From Bacteroidia bacterium (GTDB lineage: Bacteria; Bacteroidota; Bacteroidia; 2-12-FULL-35-15): DNA of 64,000 nucleotides. The position numbers and the translations under genes were made by a program. The DNA lies in contig JAURXZ010000042.1 of the NCBI GenBank assembly GCA_030654175.1, positions 248,001 to 312,000 on the forward strand, written 5' to 3'. Below are positions 9,765 through 19,221 of the stretch, one piece after another. Within the stretch, counting starts at the first letter, position 1; each line of letters starts with the position of its first letter. The notes beneath the pieces were generated by a model, which was given only the letters and a program-made list of their open reading frames with translations, did no database searches and had not been told where the DNA came from.

Positions 9765-10110
9765 AATTAATACTGCTGATTAACAAAGTTAATATTTTAC
9801 CTCTGTAACTAATATCAATCTTTAATATAATTCTGATCCCGTAAATCTTTTAAAATAAAATCCAATAAGGAAACGGCAAACGGAAAATTATTTGAAATGC
9901 TTAAAACCATTTTTTGCGCATCTTTTTTACCTTCAAACAATTAGCATTGTGATACGAATCACCCGATAATGTGATAAGTTTTATTTTTAAAATGAACGCT
10001 TGAATGTACTATTGTATAACGATTATCGGAAATTAAAAATAGAATTTAGATAAACGAAAAAGGAAATAACAGTTTTGACTAATTAAAGTATTTATTTAAA
10101 AAAATGCATT
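9765..10110. other. Intergenic region, 346 bases
   Basis: This divergent spacer lies between the C45 operon and the TerB-like gene. Apart from the minus-strand promoter at 9784-9818 I see no gene, stable hairpin or plus-strand TAnnTTTG box. Confidence 0.6.
9784..9818 (-). promoter_or_regulatory. Candidate sigma-ABfr-type promoter of the C45 operon
   Basis: On the minus strand TAACTTTG (9791 to 9784) matches the Bacteroidota -7 consensus TAnnTTTG exactly. A TTG at 9818-9816 could be the -33 element, with a slightly long 24-base spacer. The predicted transcript would have a leader of about 15 bases before the ATG at 9764. Confidence 0.45.
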
Positions 10111-10545
10111 ATGAAATATAAAGATTTTTATTCCGAATTAGGAAAACTGCTTTATGCGGTTGCAGATATTGATCATGTAATTACTCAAAAAGAGAAAAAA
10201 GCATTATACGATATTGTGAAAAATGAATTGGTGCCTTCCGAAAGGCATACAGATCAATTTAATACCGATGTTGCTTTCTATACTGAAATGGAATTTGATT
10301 TCCTGGATGAATCAATAGCTGATACCGAAGCCGCTTTCAACTCTTTTATCGACTTTGTGGAAGACCACCATACCGCATTTGACGAAAGAATGAAAAAGGT
10401 CAGTTTGCATGTTGCAAAAGAATTAGCGCAAGCTTATCATGGAACAAATAAAAAGGAAAAAGTATTGATCGATAAATTAAAAGAGAAGCTAAATAAAATT
10501 GAAGTTAAAAAAGTCAAAAAAAAATTACACAACAAAATTCATTGA
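10111..10545 (+). CDS. Small acidic/basic helical protein, TerB-like
   Basis: A 144-residue protein without signal peptide or membrane segment. The opening, with LLYAVADIDHVITQKEKKAL, resembles the TerB/DjlA N-terminal fold, in which an acidic A-D-G-x-I turn is followed by a Glu/Lys-rich helix. The last 35 residues are strongly Lys-rich. Its cellular role is unknown; TerB-like proteins bind metal or form stress-related scaffolds. It stands alone, with long spacers on both sides. A second TerB-like segment occurs in this window at the N-terminus of the ABC transporter at 33697. The family call is tentative; that it is a gene is well supported by composition and length. Confidence 0.6.
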   Translation: MKYKDFYSELGKLLYAVADIDHVITQKEKKALYDIVKNELVPSERHTDQFNTDVAFYTEMEFDFLDESIADTEAAFNSFIDFVEDHHTAFDERMKKVSLHVAKELAQAYHGTNKKEKVLIDKLKEKLNKIEVKKVKKKLHNKIH

Positions 10546-10877
10546 TTTTTTGACCAGGGAAATAAGAAATATTTAAAATTTAACACTATTTAGTATTTCC
10601 TAAATTCCACTTTTATTGCTTAGTCTTCGTTTTTTCTCAACTTTCCTTTTTTATTTCCTCCCACTTACAAAAAACAGCAAATACCTGTAAATCAATTAAT
10701 TAAAACCATTGCCAAGCACATTTTTTCACGTTAATCTCAATAAAAAAGCAAAAAATTAAAACTTTTCTTCCTGATTTCCGTAAAACGAATAAAGCAAGAA
10801 TAATTTTAACAGGTTTTATAACAATTAAAAGATTGGCACAGCGTTTGAACAAGTATTCATGACTAATACAAATAAAT
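10546..10877. other. Intergenic region, 332 bases
   Basis: This A/T-rich spacer holds no open frame of note. The only signal I can support is the sigma-54-like motif at 10834-10849 just before the DUF3108 gene. Confidence 0.6.
10834..10849 (+). promoter_or_regulatory. Sigma-54-like -24/-12 promoter motif
   Basis: TGGCAC at 10834-10839, then five bases, then TTGAA at 10845-10849. This matches the RpoN pattern TGGCAC-N5-TTGCA except for one base in the -12 element. It ends 28 bases before the ATG at 10878, a suitable distance. Confidence 0.4.
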
Positions 10878-11705
10878 ATGAAAAAGTATATTTTAATATT
10901 AACAGTTTCATTGATAGCAGGCGTAGCTTTCCTATCATTTAGAAGCGAAAAAGATTTGCCACAAATAGAAAATGAAGGGCCGGTTAAAGAGTTACCGTTT
11001 ATAAAAAATGAAGCTTTTAAGCGAGGTGAGATGTTGACTTTCCGTATGCATTATGGTATTATTGATGCAGGAATTGCAACTTTGGGAGTAACAGAAGAAT
11101 CCCGTGATTTGGGAGGCCGTAAAACTTTTCACGTTGTAGGCTTAGGAAAATCTCAAGGAGCATTCGATTGGTTCTTTAAAGTTCGTGATCGTTATGAAAC
11201 ATATATTGATGAGCAGGCTATTGTTCCTTGGTTATTTGTTAGAAGAATACAGGAAGGTACTTATAGCTGCAGCCAGGATTATATTTTCAACCATTATAGT
11301 GAGAAAGTAAACGTAGGTGAAGGACAGATCTATGATAGCGGACCGAATATGCAAGATATGCTTTCTGCATTTTACCATGCCCGTACCCTGGACCTTTCAT
11401 TGGCTAAACCGGGCGATATATTTGCGATGAACGCTTTTGTGGACAAAGAAATATTTCCTGTAAAGATCAAATTCATTGCCCGTGAAACAATTACAACTGA
11501 TCTGGGAACTTTCAAATGTTTGAAATTCCGCCCGATTATTCAAAAAGGACGTGTATTTAAACATGAAGAAGATTTGAATGTTTGGATCAGTGATGACAAA
11601 AACCACATTCCTATTTTAGGTCAATGTAACGTATTGGTTGGTTCAATAAAAGCAGAATTAACCGGTTATTCCGGCCTTGCAAACCCGGTTTCAAAAGTGA
11701 ATTAA
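10878..11705 (+). CDS. DUF3108 domain protein, exported
   Basis: A 275-residue protein with an N-terminal signal peptide or anchor (about 3-21, ILILTVSLIAGVAFLSF). The body, beginning near EAFKRGEMLTFRMHYGIIDAG, and the ETYIDEQAIVPWLFVRRIQ and LNVWISDDKNHIPI blocks, match the DUF3108 beta-rich fold, often a periplasmic or outer-membrane-linked barrel-like domain of unknown function in Bacteroidota. It is monocistronic: a sigma-54-like motif lies upstream and a strong bidirectional terminator begins at its stop codon. The function is not known. Confidence 0.8.
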   Translation: MKKYILILTVSLIAGVAFLSFRSEKDLPQIENEGPVKELPFIKNEAFKRGEMLTFRMHYGIIDAGIATLGVTEESRDLGGRKTFHVVGLGKSQGAFDWFFKVRDRYETYIDEQAIVPWLFVRRIQEGTYSCSQDYIFNHYSEKVNVGEGQIYDSGPNMQDMLSAFYHARTLDLSLAKPGDIFAMNAFVDKEIFPVKIKFIARETITTDLGTFKCLKFRPIIQKGRVFKHEEDLNVWISDDKNHIPILGQCNVLVGSIKAELTGYSGLANPVSKVN

Positions 11706-11743
11706 AAAAGAAGAGTCCCGATAAAATCGGGACTCTTCTTTTT
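11705..11743. terminator. Strong bidirectional intrinsic terminator
   Basis: A perfect 18-bp stem (arms 11705-11722 and 11726-11743; core AGAGTCCCGAT) with a 3-base AAA loop. The A-run on the left and T-run on the right let it work in both directions. It lies between the convergent DUF3108 and polyprenyl synthase genes. Confidence 0.9.
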
Positions 11744-11781
11744 AATAGTTCATTATATTTTCTCCATTAACGATTCAGATT

Positions 11782-12753
11782 TCACACCTCTCTTACCATC
11801 AAACTATCAGCAAAAGTGATCAATTGCTGTTTTTTAATATCATCCACGGGAATTCCATCAAGACATGTTAAAGCCATATCGTAATGTTTCTTCATTTCAG
11901 CACGGGCAAGTTCAGGTATATTTAAAAAATTATAAATACCTGTAATAGCTTCTACTTTTTCCTTTGCATCAAAATTCGGAGCATTTATCCATTGATGCAG
12001 CTCTTCTTTCATATAGCGGTTGTTTTCTACCATTTCCAAAGCTTTCAAAAGCAAATATGTTTTTTTGTTGGCTACAATGTCTCCTCCTTTTTGTTTACCA
12101 AATTTTTCTGCATCAGCGTATACATCTAGAATATCGTCCTGCAACTGAAATGCAATTCCGATATGTTTGCCAAAATCGTAAATATTCTGCGCATTCTTTT
12201 CATCCGCTCCAGCGATGAGGGCTCCTATTTTAAGGCTTCCACCTAGCAAAACAGCAGTTTTCAACTCAATCATTTTCAGATATTGAGCTATAGAAACCTT
12301 ATGAAGTTTTTCATAGTTCATATCCAATTGCTGACCTTCACATACTTTAACGGCCGTATCACTAAATAATTCCAATAGCTTTGGAAGTGCCACCGAATCG
12401 GACTTACACAACTCCTGGTAAGCTTTTACAAGCATTGTATCCCCGCTTAAAATAGCAATATTATCATTCCATTTTTTATGAACAGTGCTTTGATTTCTTC
12501 GTAAAGGCGCCTTATCCATGATATCATCATGCACTAACGTAAAATTGTGAAACAACTCAATGGCCAACGCGGGGTGCAAAGCTTTAGAAGTATCACCGCC
12601 AAAAAACTCACATCCAACAAAAACCAATACCGGCCGCAGGCGTTTACCACCCAAAGACATCATGTATTCAATAGGTTCGTAGAGTTCTTTGGGATTTGAG
12701 CCGTACTTTTTATTTTTTAAAGCTTGTTCAATTTGTTGCTGATATTCAATCAT
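11782..12753 (-). CDS. Polyprenyl diphosphate synthase
   Basis: A 323-residue trans-isoprenyl diphosphate synthase. GGKRLRP (about 35) binds the allylic/IPP phosphates; the first Asp-rich motif is LVHDDIMD and the second is LQDDILDVYAD, both DDxxD-type. It condenses IPP with allylic diphosphates to make farnesyl-, geranylgeranyl- or longer chains for quinones and carotenoids; the residues just before the first motif (ELFHNFTL) suggest a medium product, but this is inference. I choose the ATG at 12753: the frame stays open to 12867, but the added 38 residues are low-complexity and contain the translated repeat of CAGCACAT, unlike the family's N-terminus. A strong terminator lies 39 bases past the stop. 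Confidence 0.9.
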   Translation of the reverse strand: MIEYQQQIEQALKNKKYGSNPKELYEPIEYMMSLGGKRLRPVLVFVGCEFFGGDTSKALHPALAIELFHNFTLVHDDIMDKAPLRRNQSTVHKKWNDNIAILSGDTMLVKAYQELCKSDSVALPKLLELFSDTAVKVCEGQQLDMNYEKLHKVSIAQYLKMIELKTAVLLGGSLKIGALIAGADEKNAQNIYDFGKHIGIAFQLQDDILDVYADAEKFGKQKGGDIVANKKTYLLLKALEMVENNRYMKEELHQWINAPNFDAKEKVEAITGIYNFLNIPELARAEMKKHYDMALTCLDGIPVDDIKKQQLITFADSLMVREV

Positions 12754-12901
12754 TATATTAATGTGCTGATGTGCTGATTTTTTGATGGGCTGATGCATTT
12801 TCAACTTTTTTAATAAACACAGTTTCGTAAATTCGTAAACATTCGTTATCCATAACCAATGCACCAATGACTAATGAACAGACCTTAATCAGCACACTGT
12901 T

Positions 12902-13765
12902 TTATTGCTCTGCAAGTTTCATTAAATAATCACCATAACCGCTTTTCATGAGTGGTGCGGCAAGTTTTATCAACTCTTCTTTATTGATGTAGTTCATGCG
13001 ATAAGCAACCTCTTCAATACACCCGATACGCAACCCCTGGCGTTCTTCAATCACCTGAACAAATTGACCTGCCTGCATCAGAGATGCGAATGTTCCGGTA
13101 TCCAGCCATGCGGTACCTCTGTCAATAATTCCCACCTTCAATTTTCCTTGCTGTAAATAATGTTTATTTACATCTGTGATCTCATATTCACCACGAGGGC
13201 CGGGTTCAAGGGCCTTGGCAATTTCTATTACACTGTTGTCGTAAAAATACAAACCCGGTACAGCATAATTTGATTTTGGCTGCTTTGGTTTTTCTTCAAT
13301 AGAAATAGCATGCCCGTCTGCATCAAATTCAACCACACCATAACGTTCAGGATCGGATACGTGATAAGCAAATACTACACCGCCATCCGGGTTTTGGTGC
13401 TGTTGAAGCAATCGGCCTAAGCCTGCTCCATAAAAAATATTATCACCAAGTATCAATGCTACTTTATCTTTTCCAATAAATTTTTCTCCAATAACAAAAG
13501 CTTGTGCAAGTCCGTTTGGAATTGCTTGTACTTCATACGAAAATTTGCAACCAAGACTTTTTCCATCACCAAGCAATCGTTCAAAATGTGGCAGATCATG
13601 TGGAGTAGAAATAATTAATATTTCTGAAATACCTGCCATCATCAACACCGAAAGCGGATAATAGATCATCGGCTTATCATAAATTGGCATTAATTGTTTA
13701 CTAACTGCAAGTGTTAATGGATGCAAACGTGTGCCTGACCCTCCTGCTAAAATTATTCCTTTCAT
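12902..13765 (-). CDS. rfbA: Glucose-1-phosphate thymidylyltransferase
   Basis: A 287-residue sugar nucleotidyltransferase that makes dTDP-glucose, the first step to dTDP-rhamnose for surface polysaccharide. It has the signature [16 protein letters not shown] at the N-terminus, [25 protein letters not shown], and GTAWLDTGT near the C-terminus, as in RfbA/RmlA. The ATG at 13765 is chosen over a TTG nine bases upstream because it places the GGSGTR loop at the usual distance. No other rfb genes are beside it, so it is a detached member of the pathway here. It is separated from the polyprenyl synthase by about 150 bases with CAGCAC-type short repeats. Confidence 0.95.
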   Translation of the reverse strand: MKGIILAGGSGTRLHPLTLAVSKQLMPIYDKPMIYYPLSVLMMAGISEILIISTPHDLPHFERLLGDGKSLGCKFSYEVQAIPNGLAQAFVIGEKFIGKDKVALILGDNIFYGAGLGRLLQQHQNPDGGVVFAYHVSDPERYGVVEFDADGHAISIEEKPKQPKSNYAVPGLYFYDNSVIEIAKALEPGPRGEYEITDVNKHYLQQGKLKVGIIDRGTAWLDTGTFASLMQAGQFVQVIEERQGLRIGCIEEVAYRMNYINKEELIKLAAPLMKSGYGDYLMKLAEQ

Positions 13766-14036
13766 ATTAAACAAATATTAATGTTGGTTTATTCTGTGCC
13801 GAAATTAACAATAAGAAACAGAGGGAACAAAAGATATTTATAAGGATTTAATTAAATGTCAATAGCCGGACATCAATTAAAGATAAATTACCTTTCATTT
13901 TTCATATAAAACCTTTACCAGTTTTGCTTCCAAGTATTTATTTTCAAATCTTCATTCCTATTTTGGAAAAATACCGTACCTTTTTTATGGTTTTTATACA
14001 TCAATGAAATAAACAACAAATTAATTTGAATCTACT

Positions 14037-14945
14037 ATGAAGTTTGAAACAGTTTTTTCATTTATCCTTCTATTAATTTCATATGCTATACGAGCACAAG
14101 AACCCGGTGTTAGTTATAATGATGGCCATGGTGGCAAAGTTTATCTTCCTTTGGGTGACCAGTCTTTTGCTGATGAAGTAATACGTTTTACTAAAGGAGA
14201 TCCTGCAGCTGTTGAGTTTTCCTCAAATCCATCTTTTAGCATAGGAATACCTGATTTTGACGGAACTGATAAAGGGTTTGTTTCGCTTGGATGCGGAGGG
14301 GAGCTTATCCTAAAATTTAATAATAATGCATTAATAAATATTGAGGGTCCTGATCTATTTGTTTTTGAAATGGGGAAATACATTGAATCCACAACCCTTG
14401 CAATTTCTAAAGATGGGATAAACTGGATCTCTATTGGTGAAATAAAAGGAGCAAAAGCAGAGATCGACATTGGTGAATTTACAAAACTTGGTGATGTTTT
14501 TAATTATGTGCGTCTTATTGATCTAAAAACATCTTGTAAAGGAGATTGGCCCGGAGCTGATATTGATGCTGTGGCTGCAATCGGTTCAGCAAAAAGAATT
14601 TCCTTAACAGGCAACATTTTATTTCACATTAATGAGTCTGTTTTAAAGCCGGATGCAAAAAAAGCATTGGACGAACTTGTACAGGAAATAAAAAAAACTT
14701 CTATTGCAGAAATAATAGTGGAGGGATATACGGATAGCATCGGAACAACGGAGTTCAACAATACGCTATCAATGACGAGGGCAAAGGCAGTAAAAGATTT
14801 TTTGAAACAAAAATTACCAACTAAAATTTATAAAATAGAGGCCTATGGTTATGGTGAAAGCAATCCTTTATTTCCGAATGATACAAAAGAAGGACAAGAA
14901 AAAAACAGGAGAGTGGAAATAATTTTATTACCTGGAAAGAAATAA
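14037..14945 (+). CDS. Secreted protein: beta-rich N-terminal domain plus OmpA-like peptidoglycan-binding domain
   Basis: 302 residues. The signal peptide (about 1-21, ending in IRAQ) is followed by an unfamiliar domain of roughly 160 residues with repeated short beta-like motifs (FSIGIPDFDGTDKGFVSLG; FEMGKYIESTTLAISKDG; WPGADIDAVAAIG). From about residue 185 an OmpA/MotB domain follows: NILFHINESVLKP, VEGYTDSIGTTEFNNTLSMT and NRRVEI, which bind peptidoglycan in the periplasm. The protein probably tethers the N-terminal domain to the wall. The N-terminal part may be a discoidin/cell-surface-like fold; I cannot name it. Confidence 0.8.
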   Translation: MKFETVFSFILLLISYAIRAQEPGVSYNDGHGGKVYLPLGDQSFADEVIRFTKGDPAAVEFSSNPSFSIGIPDFDGTDKGFVSLGCGGELILKFNNNALINIEGPDLFVFEMGKYIESTTLAISKDGINWISIGEIKGAKAEIDIGEFTKLGDVFNYVRLIDLKTSCKGDWPGADIDAVAAIGSAKRISLTGNILFHINESVLKPDAKKALDELVQEIKKTSIAEIIVEGYTDSIGTTEFNNTLSMTRAKAVKDFLKQKLPTKIYKIEAYGYGESNPLFPNDTKEGQEKNRRVEIILLPGKK

Positions 14946-15016
14946 GAATCATTTATAAACGAAGCCTTAACTCATAAATAAAATATTTTTATATTTATAT
15001 TTTTCAAACAAAAAAA

Positions 15017-15307
15017 ATGGTAATCGCATTTTCAATTCTATTGGTTTTAATAATAATTCTTATTGGTAGAAGTCATTTTTCAAAGGACTCAGGAACAAAT
15101 ATTGACAATAATACCAATTCAAGCAATTCAAATTATTATAGCACTAATGATACTGGTGCTCCAAATTCTGATGTCCATTCAACCAATGCAAATTTTGATA
15201 ACAATGGAAATGACGGTATTAGTAATTCCGATAACGACTATCGCAGCGATCACAATAACAATGACAGCAATGACTTTAGTGGAAGCGACAGCACCACTGT
15301 TGATTAA
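15017..15307 (+). CDS. Small membrane protein with Asn/Ser/Asp-rich tail
   Basis: 96 residues: one hydrophobic segment at 2-17 (VIAFSILLVLIIILIG), then a roughly 75-residue low-complexity tail made almost only of Asn, Ser, Asp, Gly and Thr. It would be a bitopic or lipid-free anchored protein with a disordered, acidic exterior. An overlapping frame (15063-15332) is also open because the repeat-like composition avoids stops in two frames; I prefer this frame because it has a sensible start and membrane anchor. No family recognised. It sits 71 bases after the OmpA-like gene, perhaps in the same transcript. Confidence 0.5.
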   Translation: MVIAFSILLVLIIILIGRSHFSKDSGTNIDNNTNSSNSNYYSTNDTGAPNSDVHSTNANFDNNGNDGISNSDNDYRSDHNNNDSNDFSGSDSTTVD

Positions 15308-15344
15308 TTTTAACAATCATTTTGGGTCTTAGCTTATGACCATT

Positions 15345-16631
15345 TTACTCCCGGGCATTTTTAACTTCACCACCATTTTTAAAAATAACCTCTCCTTTTT
15401 TTTCAAAAAAACGTTTCATTTTATTTTTCCCACCTTCGGTTTTTATACCCTGCCAGGTTTGCCCTGTACTGGTAATAACACCTCCATCCACAATTAAGGT
15501 AGCGCCTCTTTTAATAACAATTGCACCCTGGTCGGCCATTAAAATTTTGCCTTTTAGAGTAAGAACTGCACCTCGTTTTATAACTATATCACTGTACATT
15601 CTTATATCAAAATTCCATGTTTCGTTTTGATCTATTTCAAATTTCTCTGCATTATATGTGTTTTCTTTAACATACTTTCTCACTGATTTTATTGACAAAG
15701 CACGATGCATTTTCCCTATCTGCATAGGTGAAAAATAATAATTGAGCATATTGTTACCTCCCATTATATTATTCGTGCAGGTATTTGTGCCGAGTGTGAT
15801 CTTACAACCGAATCCGCCTCCTTCCCAACAGTAGGCTGGAGGATTGGCACCGAATAAGTCATATAAATATTCAGGATCAGAAGCATTGCATGTTTCGTGG
15901 CAACAAGATGGATTGTAGGTATGAAAAAGATCCAAACAATGACCGAGTTCATGAGCAAGGGTTTGTGCATTCACGTATGATGGCGTAATTGAGCTGATAT
16001 AAACTCCCTGGTTGGCATATAATGATGAAGAGGTTATATCACCACCATCTTTTAAAATAAAGCGGGGATAAGGCGGAATTGAATAAGGAGATGCTTTACC
16101 ACCTGCGGTAATATAAATGTTCAAATTATCCAGGCGACTGGAATCTACTGTTGCAATATGCCTTTCCAAGGTATACTGGGATGTGTTATTATATAATGTT
16201 GTTCCTTCGTAAAAGAATATCCGGTGGTCCAGATCAAAACGAATTTTTGTATCTCTAAGCCAAGGCACACCTGCAATTGGATAAGTAGCCGAATCGACAT
16301 TTGTGTAAAACCCATTCAACCATTCTATCATTTGGTTGATAGCATCAATTGAAGTTGCTGTATTTTGAATAGTACCCGGTCCGGTAAAAATATTGACAGC
16401 AATTTTAATGTGTTTTATTGCAGTGTTTTCATCGGGAATATAGGTTTCGATTTTTTTATACCGGTTCAGGTAATCAGGATTTGTATTTAAATTGGTATTG
16501 TCGGAGTCAACAGGATCTAAACGCTTTTTGGAAACGACATTTTTTTCATCGCCTGAAAAACCGCTGAATAAGATCAGCACAACAAAAAGAAAAAGCTGAA
16601 TTGATAGCTGTAATATCCTGTTTGTATTCAT
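15345..16631 (-). CDS. Secreted M43-type zinc metalloprotease
   Basis: 428 residues with a signal peptide (about 1-26). The zinc site is HELGHCLDLFH at 227-237, the extended HExxHxxGxxH-like motif of metzincins (here with Leu-Phe before the third His); a Cys-rich loop (CCHETC) and the Met-turn block NIMGGNNMLNYYFSPMQIGKMHRAL follow, as in pappalysin (M43) enzymes. The last 110 residues have hydrophobic V-I-K-R-G-A-x-L repeats, like a short right-handed beta-helix. No T9SS tail is evident. The neighbour upstream on the same strand side is an outer-membrane receptor; no direct link is visible. Confidence 0.8.
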   Translation of the reverse strand: MNTNRILQLSIQLFLFVVLILFSGFSGDEKNVVSKKRLDPVDSDNTNLNTNPDYLNRYKKIETYIPDENTAIKHIKIAVNIFTGPGTIQNTATSIDAINQMIEWLNGFYTNVDSATYPIAGVPWLRDTKIRFDLDHRIFFYEGTTLYNNTSQYTLERHIATVDSSRLDNLNIYITAGGKASPYSIPPYPRFILKDGGDITSSSLYANQGVYISSITPSYVNAQTLAHELGHCLDLFHTYNPSCCHETCNASDPEYLYDLFGANPPAYCWEGGGFGCKITLGTNTCTNNIMGGNNMLNYYFSPMQIGKMHRALSIKSVRKYVKENTYNAEKFEIDQNETWNFDIRMYSDIVIKRGAVLTLKGKILMADQGAIVIKRGATLIVDGGVITSTGQTWQGIKTEGGKNKMKRFFEKKGEVIFKNGGEVKNARE

Positions 16632-16737
16632 TGCTTAGAAATTATCCTGATAATAAAAAGAATTTACTAATTCAAGCAAATCATCCTGCATTTATAATGC
16701 CAATATTTAATGGCTTAGAAACTATAAAAGATAAATT

Positions 16738-19203
16738 TTAAAAACCTCCTTCCGTGTCGCTTTGCTGCGTTTGAGGGCGCTTTTTTAATAAGGCTGTATC
16801 TGCTTTTCCAAAACGTATCATAGCAGTAAATTTTACATACCTGGTTTCACGCCTGCTCCAATAATTTTGAATATAGGTATCTGTTGTCATGTTATTTCCC
16901 TTGCCCTTCGTATCAAAAATATCACTTACGCTAAGCGTAAAAGTCATGATTTTGGCTACCTCTTTACTAATTCCGCAATCCAGAAAATAATTTTCTTTTT
17001 CTTTACCTTGGGGAATAATCTTTGGGGATTCATAATTACCGGACAGTTGAACGGATATATTTTTGGGAAGACGGTAGTTCAGTTTAAGTTTTAAATTATA
17101 GTAAAAACCATCGTTGCTGAAATTGGTGTTATTATAAGAAGCGTCAATAACTGTATAAAGTAAATTCATGTTAAGAGTTGCCTCAAGTCCCTTGATCAGG
17201 GTATATTTAACAGTATTATCCATCCCTAAAGTATTGCTTTGTTTTCCGTTTATTGTAGTATTCACTAATATCGAAGAGTCGGAAGGAAACTGATAACTGT
17301 AATTTGTTAACGGATTTTGAGTGTTTCTAAAAAACAAAGAGATCAATGCATTTCCTTTATTTAAATACTGATTAACATTTACCTCTGCCAAAGTAAGGAA
17401 CTCGGGCGTAAGTTGAGGGTTGCCAATGCTGTAATTTTTGCGATCGCTACTTGAGATGTTTGGTGAAAGCTGTCTCATATCAGGCCTTCCGATTTTTCGT
17501 GAAATATTAAACTGTAGTGTTTGTTTTTTACTCAACTGTTTACTTACAAAAATGCCGGGAAATAAAGCTTTTGCCAAATTGTTCAAATTATCAGGATAAG
17601 AGTACTGGAATGAAGAATTACTAATATCCAGAAAAGTTCCCTGATAAAAAGACTGTTCAAAACGCAGGCCGATCATATAATTGATCTTCTTATACCGATG
17701 GGAGTAATTTATATAAGCTGCATTAACAATATCTTTTACCTTGTAATGGTTTGTTAAATTTGGATCTATTGTATCCTGATTGGAATAATAACTAAAATAT
17801 CTGGCATCAAAAAAAACATTGCTCGCCTTGTAATTAGAACGTACACCCAATTCCAAATTTGTACTGTCATTTATCGGGTCAATATAATCCGCCTGAAAAG
17901 TATAGGTGTTCCCTTTATTGGAACTTTCAGAATTTTGTAAATCAGGATTATAAGGAAATAATATGCCTGTTGCATCATAGGTATTGGTAGTGAAATCATT
18001 GTGACTATTGATCTGCATTGTATTGTAATTAATATTGGCGGAGAGTTCTTTTCCTTTTTTAGGAAACGTTTTCTTGTAATACAATTTTGTTGTAAAATTT
18101 TCGAAATGCATAATTGTATTCGTTACCCTGGTCCCAAAAGAAAGTATTGAATCCTGATTAATTCGCGTTTTAAACAGTTGATCTTCTTTCGTATCAAAAT
18201 CTCCAATGGTCATATTTTGAGAAAGAGATAAAGTATTACGATTGTTGATATAATAATCAAGGCCTGCCGACCCTGTATTAAACGTATTTTGAAAAACTTT
18301 ATTATTATCAGCATCATAGTAACCGCTTACTATTCCATTATTCAAATTAGTACGATAGTTATATGCCTCGATAGGATTTTTAAAATTCGAATAATTATAT
18401 GCCAATGAAAAGCCAATTGGTTTTTGTTTAACGTTAATAGAAACCATTCCATTGTAATGATCATTTGTACCAACACCGGCACTTACGATACCATAATAAC
18501 CAACTTTAGTATTGCTTTTCATCACAATATTAATAATACCACCCGAAGCGTTGGCTTCATATTTGGCTGAAGGATTAGTGATCACTTCCACGCGTTCTAT
18601 TTGATCTGCAGCAATCTGGTCAAGAGTAAGAGTGGTTGGTCTTCCATCAATATAAATAGTTGCAGAATTTTGCCGAAGCTTGGCTGTTCCATTTTCATCA
18701 AGCGTTACGGATGGGATGTTTTTCATAACATCAGCTGCGGTACCGCCTTTTGAAAGAATATTCTTATCAACATTAAATACCTTACGATCAATATTCATCT
18801 CCACCTCACTCTTTTCGGTCTCAATTTCCACTTCTTTTAAAAGTGTTTCATCTATTTCCATTTGAATATTTCCCAAATCCTGCTCTTCATTCTGTGCAGT
18901 AATAAAAATGGATTGCTGAAAAGTTTTGTAACCAATGGATTTTACTTTCAAATTAAATTTACCAAAAGGAAGGTTTTCAATATTAAATTCACCATTACTA
19001 CGTGTTAAATTACCTGCCACCAGGCTGTCGTTCTTCAAAACAATTACCGAAGCGAAAGGTACCGATTCCTTTGTTTTAGGATCCATTACTTTCCCATACA
19101 CATGACCTGTAGATGATGTTTTAGCGGTATTACCTTTTTGAGCAAAAAGTGCATTACCACACAAAACAAAAGTCAGGAATAAAATATTTAAATATCGTTT
19201 CAT
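16738..19203 (-). CDS. TonB-dependent-receptor-like outer membrane protein (CarboxypepD_reg + plug + beta-barrel)
   Basis: 821 residues. Signal peptide 1-21 (ending NALFAQ). A carboxypeptidase-regulatory-like beta-sandwich at about 33-110 (VYGKVMDPKTKESVPFAS; NLPFGKFNLKVKSIGYKT), then a plug-like region (DVMKNIPSV; ATIYIDGRPTTL; IERVEVITNPSAKYEANASGG; GGIINIVMK), then a beta-barrel of about 580 residues with alternating aromatic strands. This fits the OMP_b-brl_3 group. It probably imports or binds an unknown ligand. There is no SusD partner. A run of eight C on the coding strand 33 bases before the ATG may affect expression. Confidence 0.85.
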   Translation of the reverse strand: MKRYLNILFLTFVLCGNALFAQKGNTAKTSSTGHVYGKVMDPKTKESVPFASVIVLKNDSLVAGNLTRSNGEFNIENLPFGKFNLKVKSIGYKTFQQSIFITAQNEEQDLGNIQMEIDETLLKEVEIETEKSEVEMNIDRKVFNVDKNILSKGGTAADVMKNIPSVTLDENGTAKLRQNSATIYIDGRPTTLTLDQIAADQIERVEVITNPSAKYEANASGGIINIVMKSNTKVGYYGIVSAGVGTNDHYNGMVSINVKQKPIGFSLAYNYSNFKNPIEAYNYRTNLNNGIVSGYYDADNNKVFQNTFNTGSAGLDYYINNRNTLSLSQNMTIGDFDTKEDQLFKTRINQDSILSFGTRVTNTIMHFENFTTKLYYKKTFPKKGKELSANINYNTMQINSHNDFTTNTYDATGILFPYNPDLQNSESSNKGNTYTFQADYIDPINDSTNLELGVRSNYKASNVFFDARYFSYYSNQDTIDPNLTNHYKVKDIVNAAYINYSHRYKKINYMIGLRFEQSFYQGTFLDISNSSFQYSYPDNLNNLAKALFPGIFVSKQLSKKQTLQFNISRKIGRPDMRQLSPNISSSDRKNYSIGNPQLTPEFLTLAEVNVNQYLNKGNALISLFFRNTQNPLTNYSYQFPSDSSILVNTTINGKQSNTLGMDNTVKYTLIKGLEATLNMNLLYTVIDASYNNTNFSNDGFYYNLKLKLNYRLPKNISVQLSGNYESPKIIPQGKEKENYFLDCGISKEVAKIMTFTLSVSDIFDTKGKGNNMTTDTYIQNYWSRRETRYVKFTAMIRFGKADTALLKKRPQTQQSDTEGGF

Positions 19204-19221
19204 ATAAACTTTTGATCAGAG

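Noticed and set aside
12754..12867. Longer N-terminus (38 extra residues) for the polyprenyl synthase
   Set aside because: The extra residues include a translated CAGCAC repeat and do not fit the family; ATG 12753 gives a normal start.
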